NCBI GenBank assembly: GCA_026396835.1
Contig: JAPLWA010000003.1
Location: 54,349 to 118,348, forward strand
From: Candidatus Falkowbacteria bacterium
GTDB taxonomy: Bacteria > Patescibacteriota > Patescibacteriia > Patescibacteriales > Patescibacteriaceae
Direction of reading: 5' to 3'
Length of the DNA stretch: 64,000 nt
The notes under the pieces were generated by a model. It did no database searches and was not told where the DNA came from. It worked only from the letters and a program-made list of their open reading frames with translations. Shown here piece by piece: positions 24,891 through 34,338 of this stretch; position 1 is the first letter of the stretch, and each line of letters starts with the position of its first letter. The position numbers were made by a program, and so were the translations under genes.

Positions 24891-25664
24891 ATGATATTAA
24901 AACCAGGCGAAAATATAGGGCAAAATTCCGAAACTCCAGAAAATACAGAAGGATTTTTAGTTGACAGTGTCATTGAAGACAATAATTTTTTACCAGAAAC
25001 AGAGGAAGACAAGAAAAAAAACGAGGAGAACAGAGCAAGTTTTGAAGCACGACTAGAGGGCCTTTCCAGGGATGAAAAATGGGATGTTATGCGTGGCTAT
25101 AACCTAGGGAAAGAAGCTCATCGAACACAAAAAAGAGATTCTGGCGAAAGATATTTTGAACATCTAAGAAGTGTAGCTCTAATCTTGATTGATGAATGTC
25201 AAATAAAAGATCCGAATTTAACTATTGCTTGCTTATTGCACGATTCAATTGAAGACTCTCCTATCTTTGGTAATTCTAATCTAGCTTACTCGGCCTGGAA
25301 AGAAGAAAGTGATTATCATTTAAGCAAAACTTTTAACAAAAAAGTGTCTGAGCTCGTCATTGGATTAACTAAACCAAAGGTTGATGGAGTAGAAATTAAA
25401 AATAAGAAGGAAGCCCATGATGCTTATATTAACAACTTGCTACAAGGTTCTCCTGACACAATTCTCTTAAAAATGTGTGACAGATTACATAATCTTAGAT
25501 CACTAAAAAATAACACTCCCGAGAAAAGACTAAAAACAATCAAGGAAACAAAGGAAGTCTACTTGCCAATATTCCAAGAAGCTCTACTTGCCTATCCCAA
25601 TGCAGGCGCCAGTCTTCTGGAAAAAATAAACAAGGAGATTGAAGCCGTAGAGCAGATGGATTAG
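24891..25664 (+). CDS. RelA/SpoT-type HD hydrolase (MESH1-like)
   Basis: 257 residues. An acidic disordered N-terminus (1-60) precedes an HD domain of ppGpp hydrolases: GKEAHRTQKRDSGERYFEHL, CLLHDSIEDSP (HD plus ED motif), VIGLTKPKV and ILLKMCDRLHNLRSL. The synthetase, TGS and ACT domains are missing, so it fits a small alarmone hydrolase that would remove (p)ppGpp, or act on another pyrophosphate nucleotide. Catalytic His/Asp pairs are intact. Confidence 0.87.
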   Translation: MILKPGENIGQNSETPENTEGFLVDSVIEDNNFLPETEEDKKKNEENRASFEARLEGLSRDEKWDVMRGYNLGKEAHRTQKRDSGERYFEHLRSVALILIDECQIKDPNLTIACLLHDSIEDSPIFGNSNLAYSAWKEESDYHLSKTFNKKVSELVIGLTKPKVDGVEIKNKKEAHDAYINNLLQGSPDTILLKMCDRLHNLRSLKNNTPEKRLKTIKETKEVYLPIFQEALLAYPNAGASLLEKINKEIEAVEQMD

Positions 25665-25745
25665 TCCTCGCCCTAGACAATAAGCTTATTTTAGTTTAAA
25701 ATCTTTAAGTATCAAATAACTTCAGTTAAATTTGAGGTTATTCTT

Positions 25746-25821
25746 GGGCCCTTAGCTCATTTGGTAGAGCACCGCGTTTGCAACGCGGGGGTGACCGGTT
25801 CGAGCCCGGTAGGGTCCACCA
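25746..25821 (+). tRNA. tRNA-Ala(TGC), CCA encoded
   Basis: 76 nt: acceptor GGGCCCT/AGGGTCC (one G-U pair), anticodon stem CCGCG/CGCGG with loop TTTGCAA, anticodon TGC, T-arm CCGG-TTCGAGC-CCGG. Discriminator A is followed by an encoded CCA, unlike the other tRNAs in the window. Confidence 0.94.
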
Positions 25822-25825
25822 AATT

Positions 25826-25856
25826 TAAAAGCAGATCGTTTTGATCTGCTTTTATT
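25826..25856 (+). terminator. Terminator of tRNA-Ala
   Basis: AAAAGCAGATC / GATCTGCTTTT stem with T-run. It may also serve the minus-strand gene at 25891. Confidence 0.75.
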
Positions 25857-25890
25857 AATTAGAATTTTCGGACTTTACCAATTATTCTCC

Positions 25891-26517
25891 CTAATCAAAA
25901 CCGTCTCCAATCCTCCATTCATTAAATTTATTGTAATACCCTTTAGCATGTTGCCCTTCTAACCATTTCAATTCTTTTAGCCATATATTAATTTGTTCGC
26001 CAAAAGGAATTTTAAATAAAACTATTTCTGTACTTAATGGCTCCTTTGTGTGATAGGGATCAAAACGATTCAATATACTAAGAAGATATATAATCTTTTT
26101 CTGATCGGATATGGTCATTTTATTTAACGAGGAATCAAAGGAATCACCAATAATTTCATTTTTTTTACGCATGAAGACAAAGGGGAAAGAATGCTTCTTA
26201 ACATCATATTTTTTCATTTCATACATTTTTTCACCATTTTTATCAAAAAATATAAAGCTTCTATCGCTATGGGAAACTTCTTCGTAACGATAAATAGGTA
26301 AAAACTCTTTATTTCTTTCGGCCCAATTTAGAGTCCAGGCCTGAGCAATTATTGGGACACTTAAATCAAGCACTCTTACATGAGGTACTTTTTGTACCTT
26401 GTTTATATCAACGTGATTCTTTATAAAACCAAACACCTCAAAAAACGCTTTGATTTTAATAGGTGTTGTAACCTTTTCTTCTTCCTTCATTTTGGTTGAA
26501 AATTCGTTTTTCATCAT
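25891..26517 (-). CDS. Hypothetical protein (orphan)
   Basis: 208 residues, no signal peptide or membrane helix. The central part (RSFIFFDKNGEKMYEMKKYD) reads as a strand-rich domain. The C-terminus is aromatic and charged (WLKELKWLEGQHAKGYYNKF). No family recognised. Tail-to-tail with tRNA-Ala and head-to-head with the TrmB-type regulator gene, which makes it a possible regulatory target (inference from position only). Confidence 0.6.
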   Translation of the reverse strand: MMKNEFSTKMKEEEKVTTPIKIKAFFEVFGFIKNHVDINKVQKVPHVRVLDLSVPIIAQAWTLNWAERNKEFLPIYRYEEVSHSDRSFIFFDKNGEKMYEMKKYDVKKHSFPFVFMRKKNEIIGDSFDSSLNKMTISDQKKIIYLLSILNRFDPYHTKEPLSTEIVLFKIPFGEQINIWLKELKWLEGQHAKGYYNKFNEWRIGDGFD

Positions 26518-26564
26518 TATTTATCCTTATTTTTTGGTTATTTAATTGTTAATGTTCTATCTCT

Positions 26565-26592
26565 AGAATATACTATTGACATATTTATTCAA
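26565..26592 (-). promoter_or_regulatory. Promoter of the 26517 gene
   Basis: Minus-strand TTGAAT (26592-26587), 16-nt spacer, TATTCT (26570-26565). Confidence 0.45.
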
Positions 26593-26651
26593 CCTATTCC
26601 GTATAAAGTTTATAAAAAAATGCTCTAGCATTCACAATATACCTATAAACA

Positions 26652-26680
26652 TTGACATTTATGAGTATATATGATACCCT
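26652..26680 (+). promoter_or_regulatory. Promoter of the TrmB-like regulator
   Basis: TTGACA (26652-26657), 17-nt spacer, TACCCT (26675-26680) with an extended TGA before it. Confidence 0.5.
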
Positions 26681-26716
26681 AAATTGTAGTCGGAAAGTTA
26701 CGACTAATTCATAAAT

Positions 26717-27460
26717 ATGAACATAAAAAACATTCTGGCAAAACTTGATATTAAAGACAAGAAAGCCGATCTATATCTAGCTTGCCTAGAATCAGGTGGT
26801 TCAACGGCTTATTTCCTGGCCAAGAAGGTGGGCTTAAAAAGACCAACTGCCTATGATGCCCTCTATTCCCTATTAAAAGAAGGCTTAGTTCATGCTTCTA
26901 TCAAAAAGAATAGTAAATACTTTTATCCAGCTGACCCGGAAATACTAATGCAAAAATTAAAAGAGAAAGAGCAAGACTTACTATCAGCCTTGCCAATATT
27001 ACAGAGCTTATATAACTCACCAAAAATAATACCGAATGTAAAATACTTTGAGGGCAAAGAAGGAATTAAAGAAATGAGCAATGATAGTTTAAAAACTCTT
27101 AAAAAGGGCGGCGAAATACTAATCTTTTGCGGCGACGATGTCCTACGTTATATTCCCAAATATGCTGAGGAATATATAAAAGCTAGAGTTGATAAAGGCA
27201 TTCGAGTACGAGGTATTTATAAAAAAACTCCAGAAATTATAAAATACATGGATAAAAACCTAGCCCAACTTAGAACTGTTAAAATAGTTGATGAAAAATT
27301 TTTACCGATGAATAATGAAATTAATATCTACGGTAATAAGATAGCGATTTCAAGCTATGGCAAAGAAATGTTTGGCATGATAATTGAATCTGAAGAAATC
27401 GCTAGATCACAAAGGGCAATTTTTGAGCTAGCTTGGCGCGGCGCCAATGAAATATGCTAA
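26717..27460 (+). CDS. TrmB-family transcriptional regulator
   Basis: 247 residues. The N-terminal winged helix has the TrmB pattern: LDIKDKKADLYLACLESGGS, AYFLAKKVGLKRPTAYDAL, LLKEGLVHASI. A helix (MQKLKEKEQDLLSALPILQS) links it to a C-terminal phospholipase-D-like effector domain (EILIFCGDDVLRYIPKY, IRVRGIYKK, INIYGNKIAISSY). TrmB proteins sense sugars in archaea; the ligand here is unknown. A role in controlling the divergent 26517 gene or the following DUF378 gene is possible. Confidence 0.85.
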   Translation: MNIKNILAKLDIKDKKADLYLACLESGGSTAYFLAKKVGLKRPTAYDALYSLLKEGLVHASIKKNSKYFYPADPEILMQKLKEKEQDLLSALPILQSLYNSPKIIPNVKYFEGKEGIKEMSNDSLKTLKKGGEILIFCGDDVLRYIPKYAEEYIKARVDKGIRVRGIYKKTPEIIKYMDKNLAQLRTVKIVDEKFLPMNNEINIYGNKIAISSYGKEMFGMIIESEEIARSQRAIFELAWRGANEIC

Positions 27461-27510
27461 TATAATTATAAAATGATATAATTATATTACTAATTAACAA
27501 TTTACAAAAT

Positions 27511-27711
27511 ATGAAAATGACTCCATTGGGCATGATTGCCCTAATTCTAGTTATTGTTGGTGGTTTAAACTGGGGACTAGTTGGTATATTCAACTTTGAC
27601 CTAGTTGCTTTCCTATTAGGGAAAATGAGCTCAGCAACACGCATAGTCTACGCTCTAGTTGGCCTAGCCAGCGTTTACATGATTTACGTAGCTGCCAATA
27701 GAAAGAGCTAA
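27511..27711 (+). CDS. DUF378 membrane protein
   Basis: 66 residues with two membrane helices. It shows the DUF378 signature LVIVGGLNWGLVGIFNFDLV and the second helix IVYALVGLASVYMIYVA. Function unknown. It starts 50 nt after the regulator gene; the non-coding repeat starts 8 nt after its stop. Confidence 0.88.
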   Translation: MKMTPLGMIALILVIVGGLNWGLVGIFNFDLVAFLLGKMSSATRIVYALVGLASVYMIYVAANRKS

Positions 27712-27718
27712 TCCTTTT

Positions 27719-27962
27719 ACCCTACCCCCAACCCCTCCCCGCGCATAGCGCAGGGAGGGGTGTCTTATATTCACGTAAACACTGAGATGAATTAGTTGTA
27801 TAGACTAAGAACTATTAAGGCATTAAAAACACCAAGGGGTTTGGGGGCTGAATCGAGCGCCGTGATTGTCGATATAAAAGGCAAACAATGTAATAGCGAG
27901 TTGAAGCCCCCAAAGCTTTTGTTACTTTTGGCTACAAAAGTAAGCCCTAGCGGCAGCGTTTA
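27719..27962 (+). repeat. Structured dispersed repeat, copy A
   Basis: About 244 bp, no coding capacity. Left arm: CCCTACCCCCAACCCCTC and a GGAGGGG hairpin. Middle: GTGTCTTATATTCACGTAAA. Main stem: GGGGGCT (27843-27849) with AGCCCCC (27905-27911). Right: CTTTTGT / ACAAAAG hairpin and GCGGCAGCG-like end. Its first 70 bp match the left arm of the DUF559 element at 15236. Copies B and C are at 44271 and 52751, all in the same orientation. Confidence 0.8.
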
Positions 27963-28051
27963 TTAGTATTTTGCTAAAGAAAAAACATTTATTTATATAA
28001 ATCCAGGAGAGTCCGAAGAAGAGGCATTCTATGATATAATAAGCTATATCT

Positions 28052-30856
28052 ATGGCCACTAAAAAGAAGAAAAAACTACTAATTATTGACGGTCACGCCC
28101 TGATTCACAGGAGCTTTCATGCCTTGCCTACGAGCATGACAACCAGTAAAGGCGAGATAGTAAATGCTGTTTATGGCTTTACGTCTTTTTTGTTAAAGGC
28201 TATTAAAGAGCTAAAGCCTGACATGGTTGCTTTGACTATGGATAAAAAAGGTCCAACTTTTAGGCACGAATCTTACAAAGAATATAAAGCCACGCGCGTT
28301 AAAGCTGCCGATGAACTATATGAACAAATTCCGCGAGTTAAAGAATTAGCAACTATTTTAGCCATCCCTATTTTTGAAGTGGCGGGCTTTGAAGCTGATG
28401 ACCTCATCGGAACTTTATCTAAAAGAATAAAAGACGCTGAAAAAATGATTGTCACGGGCGACTTAGATACTTTGCAGTTAATTAATAAAGACACGAGAAT
28501 CTATACCATGAGCCATGGCTTAACTGATAGTTTTATTTACGATGATAAGGCGGTTGAAGAAAGATTTGGCTTAGGTGTTGATCAAATGATTGATTATAAA
28601 GCATTACGCGGCGACCCCAGCGATAATATTCCTGGAGTTAGAGGAATCGGTGAAAAAACTGCCGTGGAACTTCTACAAAAATTCAAAACCGTCACTAATC
28701 TTTATAAAAATATTAATGACCCGTGGATTAGACCACGTATTAAAGAATTACTAGTTGAGCATAAAAAAGATGCTTTGATGAGCTATGATTTAGCAACCAT
28801 TAAACAAGATGTACCACTAGAGTTTGATGAAGCCGATCTTAACTTTGGTAATTTTGATTTAGAGAAGGCGGTTAATTTTTTCCGTGAAATGGAGTTTAAG
28901 TCCTTAATCCCCCGCTTATTACAATTAAAAACCACTAACTCTTCTAAGGAACAAAATGTTACTCGCTCTGAAGACAAATTTGATCGTGATACAAAAATAT
29001 TTAATTACGAAATTATTGATGATGAAAAGAAATTCAAAGCTTTTCTAAAAAAACTAAAACTACAAAAAAAATTCGCCTTTGATATTGAAACTAGTGGTCT
29101 AGATAGTACTAATGATCGTTTAGTTGGGTTAAGTTTTGCCTGGACAGCCGGTGAAGCTTATTTTGTAGTAGTAAATCAAGAGCCATTAAACGGCAAAGTT
29201 ACTAAAGATTTATTTTCCTGGAACAAGCAAACTAAAACCACGGCTCATCCTTGGTTAACATTACTCAAACCAATCTTAGAAGATGAAACAATTAAAAAAA
29301 TTGGTCATAATGCGAAATTCGATATTGAATTTTTATATCACTTCGGCATCCGTCCGGCTGGGCTATATTTTGACACTATGATTGCTGCCTATGTTCTAAA
29401 CCCCGGCAATCGCCAATATAGTTTAGATGCGGTTAGTTTAGAAAAGTTAGAATTTGAAAAAATTTCTAAAGATGATTTATTAGGCAGCGGCAAAACTAAA
29501 CAAACTTATGGCACGGTTGATATTAAACGCTTAGGAATTTACGCTTGCGAGGATGCTGATTGCACCAATCGTTTAGCTAAAATTTTAGAGCCAGAATTAA
29601 AACAAGAGAAATTAGATAAAATATTTTCTAAAATCGAAATGCCCTTAGTTGCTTGTTTAATTGACATGGAACTAAATGGTATTGAATTAGATATTACTTA
29701 TCTAAAAAACCTAGAAACAAAAGTTGATGCTGAAATTGAAACTTTAGAAAAAAAGATTTACCAATTGGCGGGCATGACTTTTAACATTGCCTCACCTAAA
29801 CAAATGCAAGAAGTTTTATTTACTAAATTAAAACTTTCTACTTTTGGAATTGGTAAAACTAAAACCGGAATATCGACTGGTGTTGACGAACTAATGAAGC
29901 TAAAAAAGCAGCACCCAATTATTGAGCAAATCATGGAATATAGAGAGCTAGCCAAGCTGTCTTCAACTTACATCAAAAATTTGCCTTTATTGGTTAATCC
30001 TTTGACTAAGCGCCTTCATACCACTTTTAACCAAACAATCGCCGCTACGGGCCGTTTATCGTCAACAGAGCCTAATTTACAGAACATCCCAGTAAAAACA
30101 GAGCTTGGACGCCTTATTCGCCATGCTTTTGTGGCTCCAAAAGGTTGGGAATTGATCAGTTTTGACTACTCTCAAATTGAGCTTCGTTTAGCTGCTCATT
30201 TATCAAAAGACCCTGGGCTAGTTAAAGCCTTTAAAGCCAACCAAGATATTCACACGGCTACAGCGGCTGCTATTAACCAAGTTGATGTCAGTAAGGTAAC
30301 GAAAGATATGCGCCGGGCCGCTAAGGCTGTTAACTTTGGAATTTTATATGGACAAGGCCCACATGGTTTATCACAAACCGCGGAAATTCCTTATGAAGAA
30401 GCGAAAGATTTTATTGATCGCTATTTTGCAACTTATGTTGGTATTAAAAAATATATTGATCACACAATCGTCCAAGCGCAAAAAACTGGCTATGTTGAAA
30501 CTCTATTTGGTCGCAAAAGATTCTTGCCTGACATAAATGCTAAAGCTGTTATGGTTCGTCGTAGCGCCGAAAGAATGGCTATCAATACTCCGATCCAAGG
30601 AACGGCGGCTGATATGATAAAATTAGCCATGATTGAGGTTTATAAATTCTTGAAAACTAAGTACCAAGATAAAATTAAATTGTTACTTCAGGTGCATGAC
30701 GAATTATTATTTGAAATTGATCCAAGTATAATTAAAAGTGCGGCGTCGGAAATCAAAACCATAATGGAAAATGTTTTAGCGCTTGATGTACCAGTCCTAG
30801 TCGATATTAAACATGGTAAAAATTGGCAAAACATGGAAGAAATAGTCTTACGCTGA
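28052..30856 (+). CDS. polA: DNA polymerase I
   Basis: 934 residues with all three domains. The 5' nuclease domain (1-290) has LLIIDGHALIHRSFHA and GEKTAVELL. The 3'-5' exonuclease domain (about 325-505) keeps its metal ligands, FDIETSG (DxE), HNAKFDIEF and YACEDAD, so proofreading looks intact, unlike in many CPR and Thermus-type enzymes. The polymerase domain has GRLSSTEPNLQNIP, SFDYSQIELRL (motif A), RRAAKAVNFGILYG (motif B) and QVHDELLFEI (motif C). Functions in repair and Okazaki-fragment processing. No adjacent operon partner except murD downstream. Confidence 0.97.
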   Translation: MATKKKKKLLIIDGHALIHRSFHALPTSMTTSKGEIVNAVYGFTSFLLKAIKELKPDMVALTMDKKGPTFRHESYKEYKATRVKAADELYEQIPRVKELATILAIPIFEVAGFEADDLIGTLSKRIKDAEKMIVTGDLDTLQLINKDTRIYTMSHGLTDSFIYDDKAVEERFGLGVDQMIDYKALRGDPSDNIPGVRGIGEKTAVELLQKFKTVTNLYKNINDPWIRPRIKELLVEHKKDALMSYDLATIKQDVPLEFDEADLNFGNFDLEKAVNFFREMEFKSLIPRLLQLKTTNSSKEQNVTRSEDKFDRDTKIFNYEIIDDEKKFKAFLKKLKLQKKFAFDIETSGLDSTNDRLVGLSFAWTAGEAYFVVVNQEPLNGKVTKDLFSWNKQTKTTAHPWLTLLKPILEDETIKKIGHNAKFDIEFLYHFGIRPAGLYFDTMIAAYVLNPGNRQYSLDAVSLEKLEFEKISKDDLLGSGKTKQTYGTVDIKRLGIYACEDADCTNRLAKILEPELKQEKLDKIFSKIEMPLVACLIDMELNGIELDITYLKNLETKVDAEIETLEKKIYQLAGMTFNIASPKQMQEVLFTKLKLSTFGIGKTKTGISTGVDELMKLKKQHPIIEQIMEYRELAKLSSTYIKNLPLLVNPLTKRLHTTFNQTIAATGRLSSTEPNLQNIPVKTELGRLIRHAFVAPKGWELISFDYSQIELRLAAHLSKDPGLVKAFKANQDIHTATAAAINQVDVSKVTKDMRRAAKAVNFGILYGQGPHGLSQTAEIPYEEAKDFIDRYFATYVGIKKYIDHTIVQAQKTGYVETLFGRKRFLPDINAKAVMVRRSAERMAINTPIQGTAADMIKLAMIEVYKFLKTKYQDKIKLLLQVHDELLFEIDPSIIKSAASEIKTIMENVLALDVPVLVDIKHGKNWQNMEEIVLR

Positions 30857-30884
30857 AGCTACAGACTATAAATTATTTTAATAT

Positions 30885-32171
30885 ATGAAATTAAATGAGC
30901 TAAAAAAACAAAATATTATTTTACTTGGTCTAGGCGCTGAAAATTTTTTCTTAACTTTATGGTTAAGAGAGCAAGGCCTAACTAACACTATAACAATCTG
31001 GGATACTTTAGCGGCTGATAAGTTAGGTGAACGTTATAAATTTTTAGTTAAAGATAAAAACATTAACTGGATTTTAAATAAAAAATTACCAGAGCTAAAA
31101 AGCTATTCTTTAATTGTGCGCTCCCCCGGTGTATTTATAAAACCGGAACACAGAAAAAAATTAACTCGTAAATTAACTGGGCCAATGCAGTTGTTTATGG
31201 ACTTTTGTCCTACTAAAAATATTGTTGGCGTCACCGGCACTAAGGGCAAAGGCACAACTTCTAGCCTAATTTACAATATTATTAAAACTGCTAAGAAAAA
31301 AGTTTGGCTAGGCGGTAATATTGGCGTTGCACCATTTTCTTTTATTAACCAAATAAAACCGACTGATTGGGTAGTTTTAGAATTATCTAGTTTTCAGCTA
31401 CAAGAAATAACAACTGGCCCTAAAATTGCTGTTTTTACTAATTTTTCCCCAGAACATTTATCACCAGCTGATCCTAATAATCCTAACCATCATCATTCAC
31501 TTAATGATTATTGGCAGTCAAAGTTAAATATTACCAGAGCTACTAAATTAGCTGTTATTAATCAAAGACTAAAAGGGAAAATTAAGGATAAAAAACTTAA
31601 GCTTAAATTTTTTAATTGTTCTAATTTAGCGTCTAACTTACCGGGTGAGCATAATAAGGAGAACATCGCCGCGGCAATATTAGTAACTAAAGCTATCAAA
31701 ATCCCTGATGCTATTATTACCAAAGCAGTCAAACAATTTAAGGGCTTAGAGTATAGAATTGAAAAAGTTGGGGACAAAAATGGCGTTGAATATTATAATG
31801 ACAGCTTTGCTACAACTCCAGAAGCTACTCAGACTGCTCTAAAGTCATTCTCCAGACCAATTATATTATTAGCCTCAGGCGCAGAAAAAAAATCAGATTT
31901 TTCTAAATTAGCTAAAGACATTACTAAGCGAGTAAAATATCTAGTTTTATTCAAGGGTCAAGCTACGGCTCGCCTAAAGAAAGAAACTATTAAAGCCGGC
32001 TTCAAAACTACTAATATTGTGATTGCTAAAAGCATGAACGACGCCGTAAAAAAAGCGCAAAAGAAAGCTAGCAAGGGCGATATTATTTTAATGTCCCCAG
32101 CCACAGCAAGTTTTGGTATGTTTAAGAACTATAAAGATAGAGGTAAACAGTTTAATCAAGCGCTTAACTAA
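30885..32171 (+). CDS. murD: UDP-N-acetylmuramoylalanine--D-glutamate ligase
   Basis: 428 residues of the Mur ligase family. The N-terminal Rossmann-like domain begins IILLGLGAENFFLTLWLRE. ATP-binding GVTGTKGKGTTSSLIYN is at about 115-131, then GGNIGVAPFSFI, VLELSSFQL and FTNFSPEHLS. The C-terminal domain has GLEYRIEKVGDKNGVEYYND and MSPATASFGMF. It adds D-glutamate to UDP-MurNAc-L-Ala in peptidoglycan synthesis; MurD is favoured over MurC/E/F by the SPEHLS and SSFQL motifs. It starts 28 nt after polA and ends at a terminator. Confidence 0.93.
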   Translation: MKLNELKKQNIILLGLGAENFFLTLWLREQGLTNTITIWDTLAADKLGERYKFLVKDKNINWILNKKLPELKSYSLIVRSPGVFIKPEHRKKLTRKLTGPMQLFMDFCPTKNIVGVTGTKGKGTTSSLIYNIIKTAKKKVWLGGNIGVAPFSFINQIKPTDWVVLELSSFQLQEITTGPKIAVFTNFSPEHLSPADPNNPNHHHSLNDYWQSKLNITRATKLAVINQRLKGKIKDKKLKLKFFNCSNLASNLPGEHNKENIAAAILVTKAIKIPDAIITKAVKQFKGLEYRIEKVGDKNGVEYYNDSFATTPEATQTALKSFSRPIILLASGAEKKSDFSKLAKDITKRVKYLVLFKGQATARLKKETIKAGFKTTNIVIAKSMNDAVKKAQKKASKGDIILMSPATASFGMFKNYKDRGKQFNQALN

Positions 32172-32210
32172 AATAAAAAAGTATATCCTTCTTGCTGGAT
32201 ATACTTTATT
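32172..32210 (+). terminator. Terminator of polA-murD
   Basis: AAGTATATCC and GGATATACTT form a perfect stem with A- and T-rich flanks; probably bidirectional, serving the minus-strand gene at 32232 as well. Confidence 0.7.
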
Positions 32211-32231
32211 AAGTAACACATTTTTTGTTTC

Positions 32232-33005
32232 TTATTCTTTGGACACAGGAAGTATGTTTGTATATTCTTTAAATAAACTAACTACCTTCTGATAGAAAGA
32301 TGCCCAGGTTTCTTTTTCCTGATCAAAATCTTTCAACCACTCTTCATATACTTCACTTTCTTCTCCTTCACTGTAATCACATCTACAAACGCTGCCGTCT
32401 TTTTCGAGATAGAAATCATCATAATCATCACTCTGCATGCTAATTAAATGCTTGCAGCTGCTTGGAATACGGAGATCAATAAGATTATCGGGGTTATCGC
32501 CATTATACAATGAAGCCTTTACTCCCGGTATTAAAGAAAACAGATCTACCCATCCCTGCAGTCTTGTCTTGAAATCAGATGATAGTTTTTTTATCTCATC
32601 GATTCCAAGTAGATCGCTTGTTGGAACAGCAGGAAGAGTCATCTTCACGCCAGTTGTGGCTAAAGAAATTAGATGCCAGGCCGAACTGTAATCATATTCA
32701 TTAATTTCATCCCCGACTCCAATAATTGAAACGCTTCCATCGGCCATAAAAATTGCACCGGCCTCTGCTTTTCTGTCGTCTGTCATGTAGTCTCCAAAAT
32801 AGAATAAAGATTTTGGAAATATAACTGTAAAAACCGGCTCCTTAATTGGGATGTAAAAGCTATTTTTTAGCTCGTTTATATCCGTTGGATCATCTGAGAA
32901 CTTGATGACCGGCTGTCTCTTAAGAAAGCCTTTCCACTCACTGATCCGTTGAACCGCCTCATTTATTGAAGCAAGGTCATCAGTTGGAACTTTTGCTATC
33001 TCCAT
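32232..33005 (-). CDS. Hypothetical two-domain (tandemly duplicated) protein
   Basis: 257 residues built from two similar halves. The first starts KVPTDDLASINEAVQRI (about residue 5) and the second AVPTSDLLGIDEIKKL (about 125). In both, a helix is followed by a DP.DINEL/NPDNLIDL strand and then a hairpin with DGSV (FMADGSVSIIG and YLEKDGSVCRCD). No known family. No signal peptide. Acidic overall. Expressed from its own strong promoter. Confidence 0.65.
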   Translation of the reverse strand: MEIAKVPTDDLASINEAVQRISEWKGFLKRQPVIKFSDDPTDINELKNSFYIPIKEPVFTVIFPKSLFYFGDYMTDDRKAEAGAIFMADGSVSIIGVGDEINEYDYSSAWHLISLATTGVKMTLPAVPTSDLLGIDEIKKLSSDFKTRLQGWVDLFSLIPGVKASLYNGDNPDNLIDLRIPSSCKHLISMQSDDYDDFYLEKDGSVCRCDYSEGEESEVYEEWLKDFDQEKETWASFYQKVVSLFKEYTNILPVSKE

Positions 33006-33069
33006 TATTTATTTCCTTTCCCTCGCGGGCTTTTATTTTTAAATTACTAGCTTTTTTCTGATTTATTGG

Positions 33070-33098
33070 ACTATAACATGTTACTATATTTTTGTCAA
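33070..33098 (-). promoter_or_regulatory. Promoter of the 33005 gene
   Basis: Minus-strand TTGACA (33098-33093), 17-nt spacer, TATAGT (33075-33070). Confidence 0.65.
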
Positions 33099-33138
33099 TA
33101 ATACTCGCCTGATTGACAAATCTATCTAAAAAACATAC

Positions 33139-34338
33139 TTAATTCTTTAAACAACGTACTGACCCAGAATATGTTTTACCGACAGATGATCTTATGACCT
33201 TGGTATAATTCCCTGTAATTCCGTTTGCCCAAATATTTCTAACATAATAACTTACAGCCGAATATTCGCTAGCTGAAATAAAACCACCTGATGAACCTCG
33301 ATAGGTAAAAGTAGAACCATCAGGAGAGCGCGATCCAGCAAAATATCCGCTGAAGCCACTTGTATTACACAAAGGGTTGCCATTACAAGATATAAGACTT
33401 TGAGCAACATCATCTGATGCTAATTTAAGTCCGGCGCTTTCGCACTCAAAACCAGTCGACCAACCAAAACGACTACTTGTACAAACCACTGAGCTACTAT
33501 CCTTCAAATAATTTTCTAGCACATACCACTCAGCATCAGTGGGAATATGCCAACCACTAGGGCATAAACCCTGATGAAGATTTGTAATAGAGGCAGCGCA
33601 ACTTCCAGCATCACAAGAACCTGGTAGATCCATAGCCGCGGACCAAAGATATAACGCATAACCATTTTGGCAGTCATTCTCAACTCCTCTTTGATATGTA
33701 TACGAGGGACTACTACAATAAGGCGGCACTCCGGCTACACAATTGTTTGACACACAATCTCTTTCTGAACCATTAGTTAAATTAGTTAACGCTACTCCAT
33801 TCGGTCTGGTCTTTGTTTTTAAATTTTGCTTCAACCAACATTGAGCTCCAATTTGCACCGTAGAATATGAATAGCCATCAATATCAGATACATTCTGACC
33901 ACAGCAAAATAAACCAGTTGGTGAATAGGACGCTACTCCTGCATTTATATTGCTTGAAGAAGATCCAACGCAAGTCGACACAGAAAAAAAAGAATTATTA
34001 CTATTGGTTGAATAACTATAATCAATATTAGAGCAAGATCCATCATTCATTGGTGTTGGGTTAGTTGGTATCTTGCCCATATAGGTCTTAGTACCGTCTG
34101 GTGATACTAAACTATTACCTGGTGTAATAATAGTAGGATAGCTATTATTATCGGCGTAATATAATTCTAGAGCAGTAGCTATTTGTTTTATATCAGCAAC
34201 ACGTTTGGCGTCCCTAGCTTTAGTACGAGCATTACCTAAAGCTATTATGGCCATGGTAGAGAGTACACCAATAATCGCTATTACTACGAGTAGCTCGATG
34301 AGAGTGAAGCCGGATTGTTGTTTTTTATTTTGTCGCAT
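33139..34338 (-). CDS. Type IV pilin-like protein with FISUMP C-terminal domain
   Basis: 399 residues. The N-terminus is a class III signal and pilin helix (SGFTLIELLVVIAIIG, cleavage before F, Glu5 present), followed by ARDAKRVADIKQIATALELY. From about residue 145 the protein is a FISUMP-type domain (Fibrobacter succinogenes major paralogous domain): IGAQCWLKQNLKT, LCPSGWHIPTDAEW, SVRCLKN at the end, with many cysteines. A pilin stalk with a surface-exposed binding domain suggests an adhesin or minor pilin at the tip. The first about 130 codons are almost identical to the upstream gene, and the two genes overlap by 14 bp. Confidence 0.88.
   Translation of the reverse strand: MRQNKKQQSGFTLIELLVVIAIIGVLSTMAIIALGNARTKARDAKRVADIKQIATALELYYADNNSYPTIITPGNSLVSPDGTKTYMGKIPTNPTPMNDGSCSNIDYSYSTNSNNSFFSVSTCVGSSSSNINAGVASYSPTGLFCCGQNVSDIDGYSYSTVQIGAQCWLKQNLKTKTRPNGVALTNLTNGSERDCVSNNCVAGVPPYCSSPSYTYQRGVENDCQNGYALYLWSAAMDLPGSCDAGSCAASITNLHQGLCPSGWHIPTDAEWYVLENYLKDSSSVVCTSSRFGWSTGFECESAGLKLASDDVAQSLISCNGNPLCNTSGFSGYFAGSRSPDGSTFTYRGSSGGFISASEYSAVSYYVRNIWANGITGNYTKVIRSSVGKTYSGSVRCLKN

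Noticed and set aside
27700..28000. Duplicated gene end around repeat copy A
   Set aside because: The end of the DUF378 gene was compared with the sequence after the repeat and no second copy is visible.
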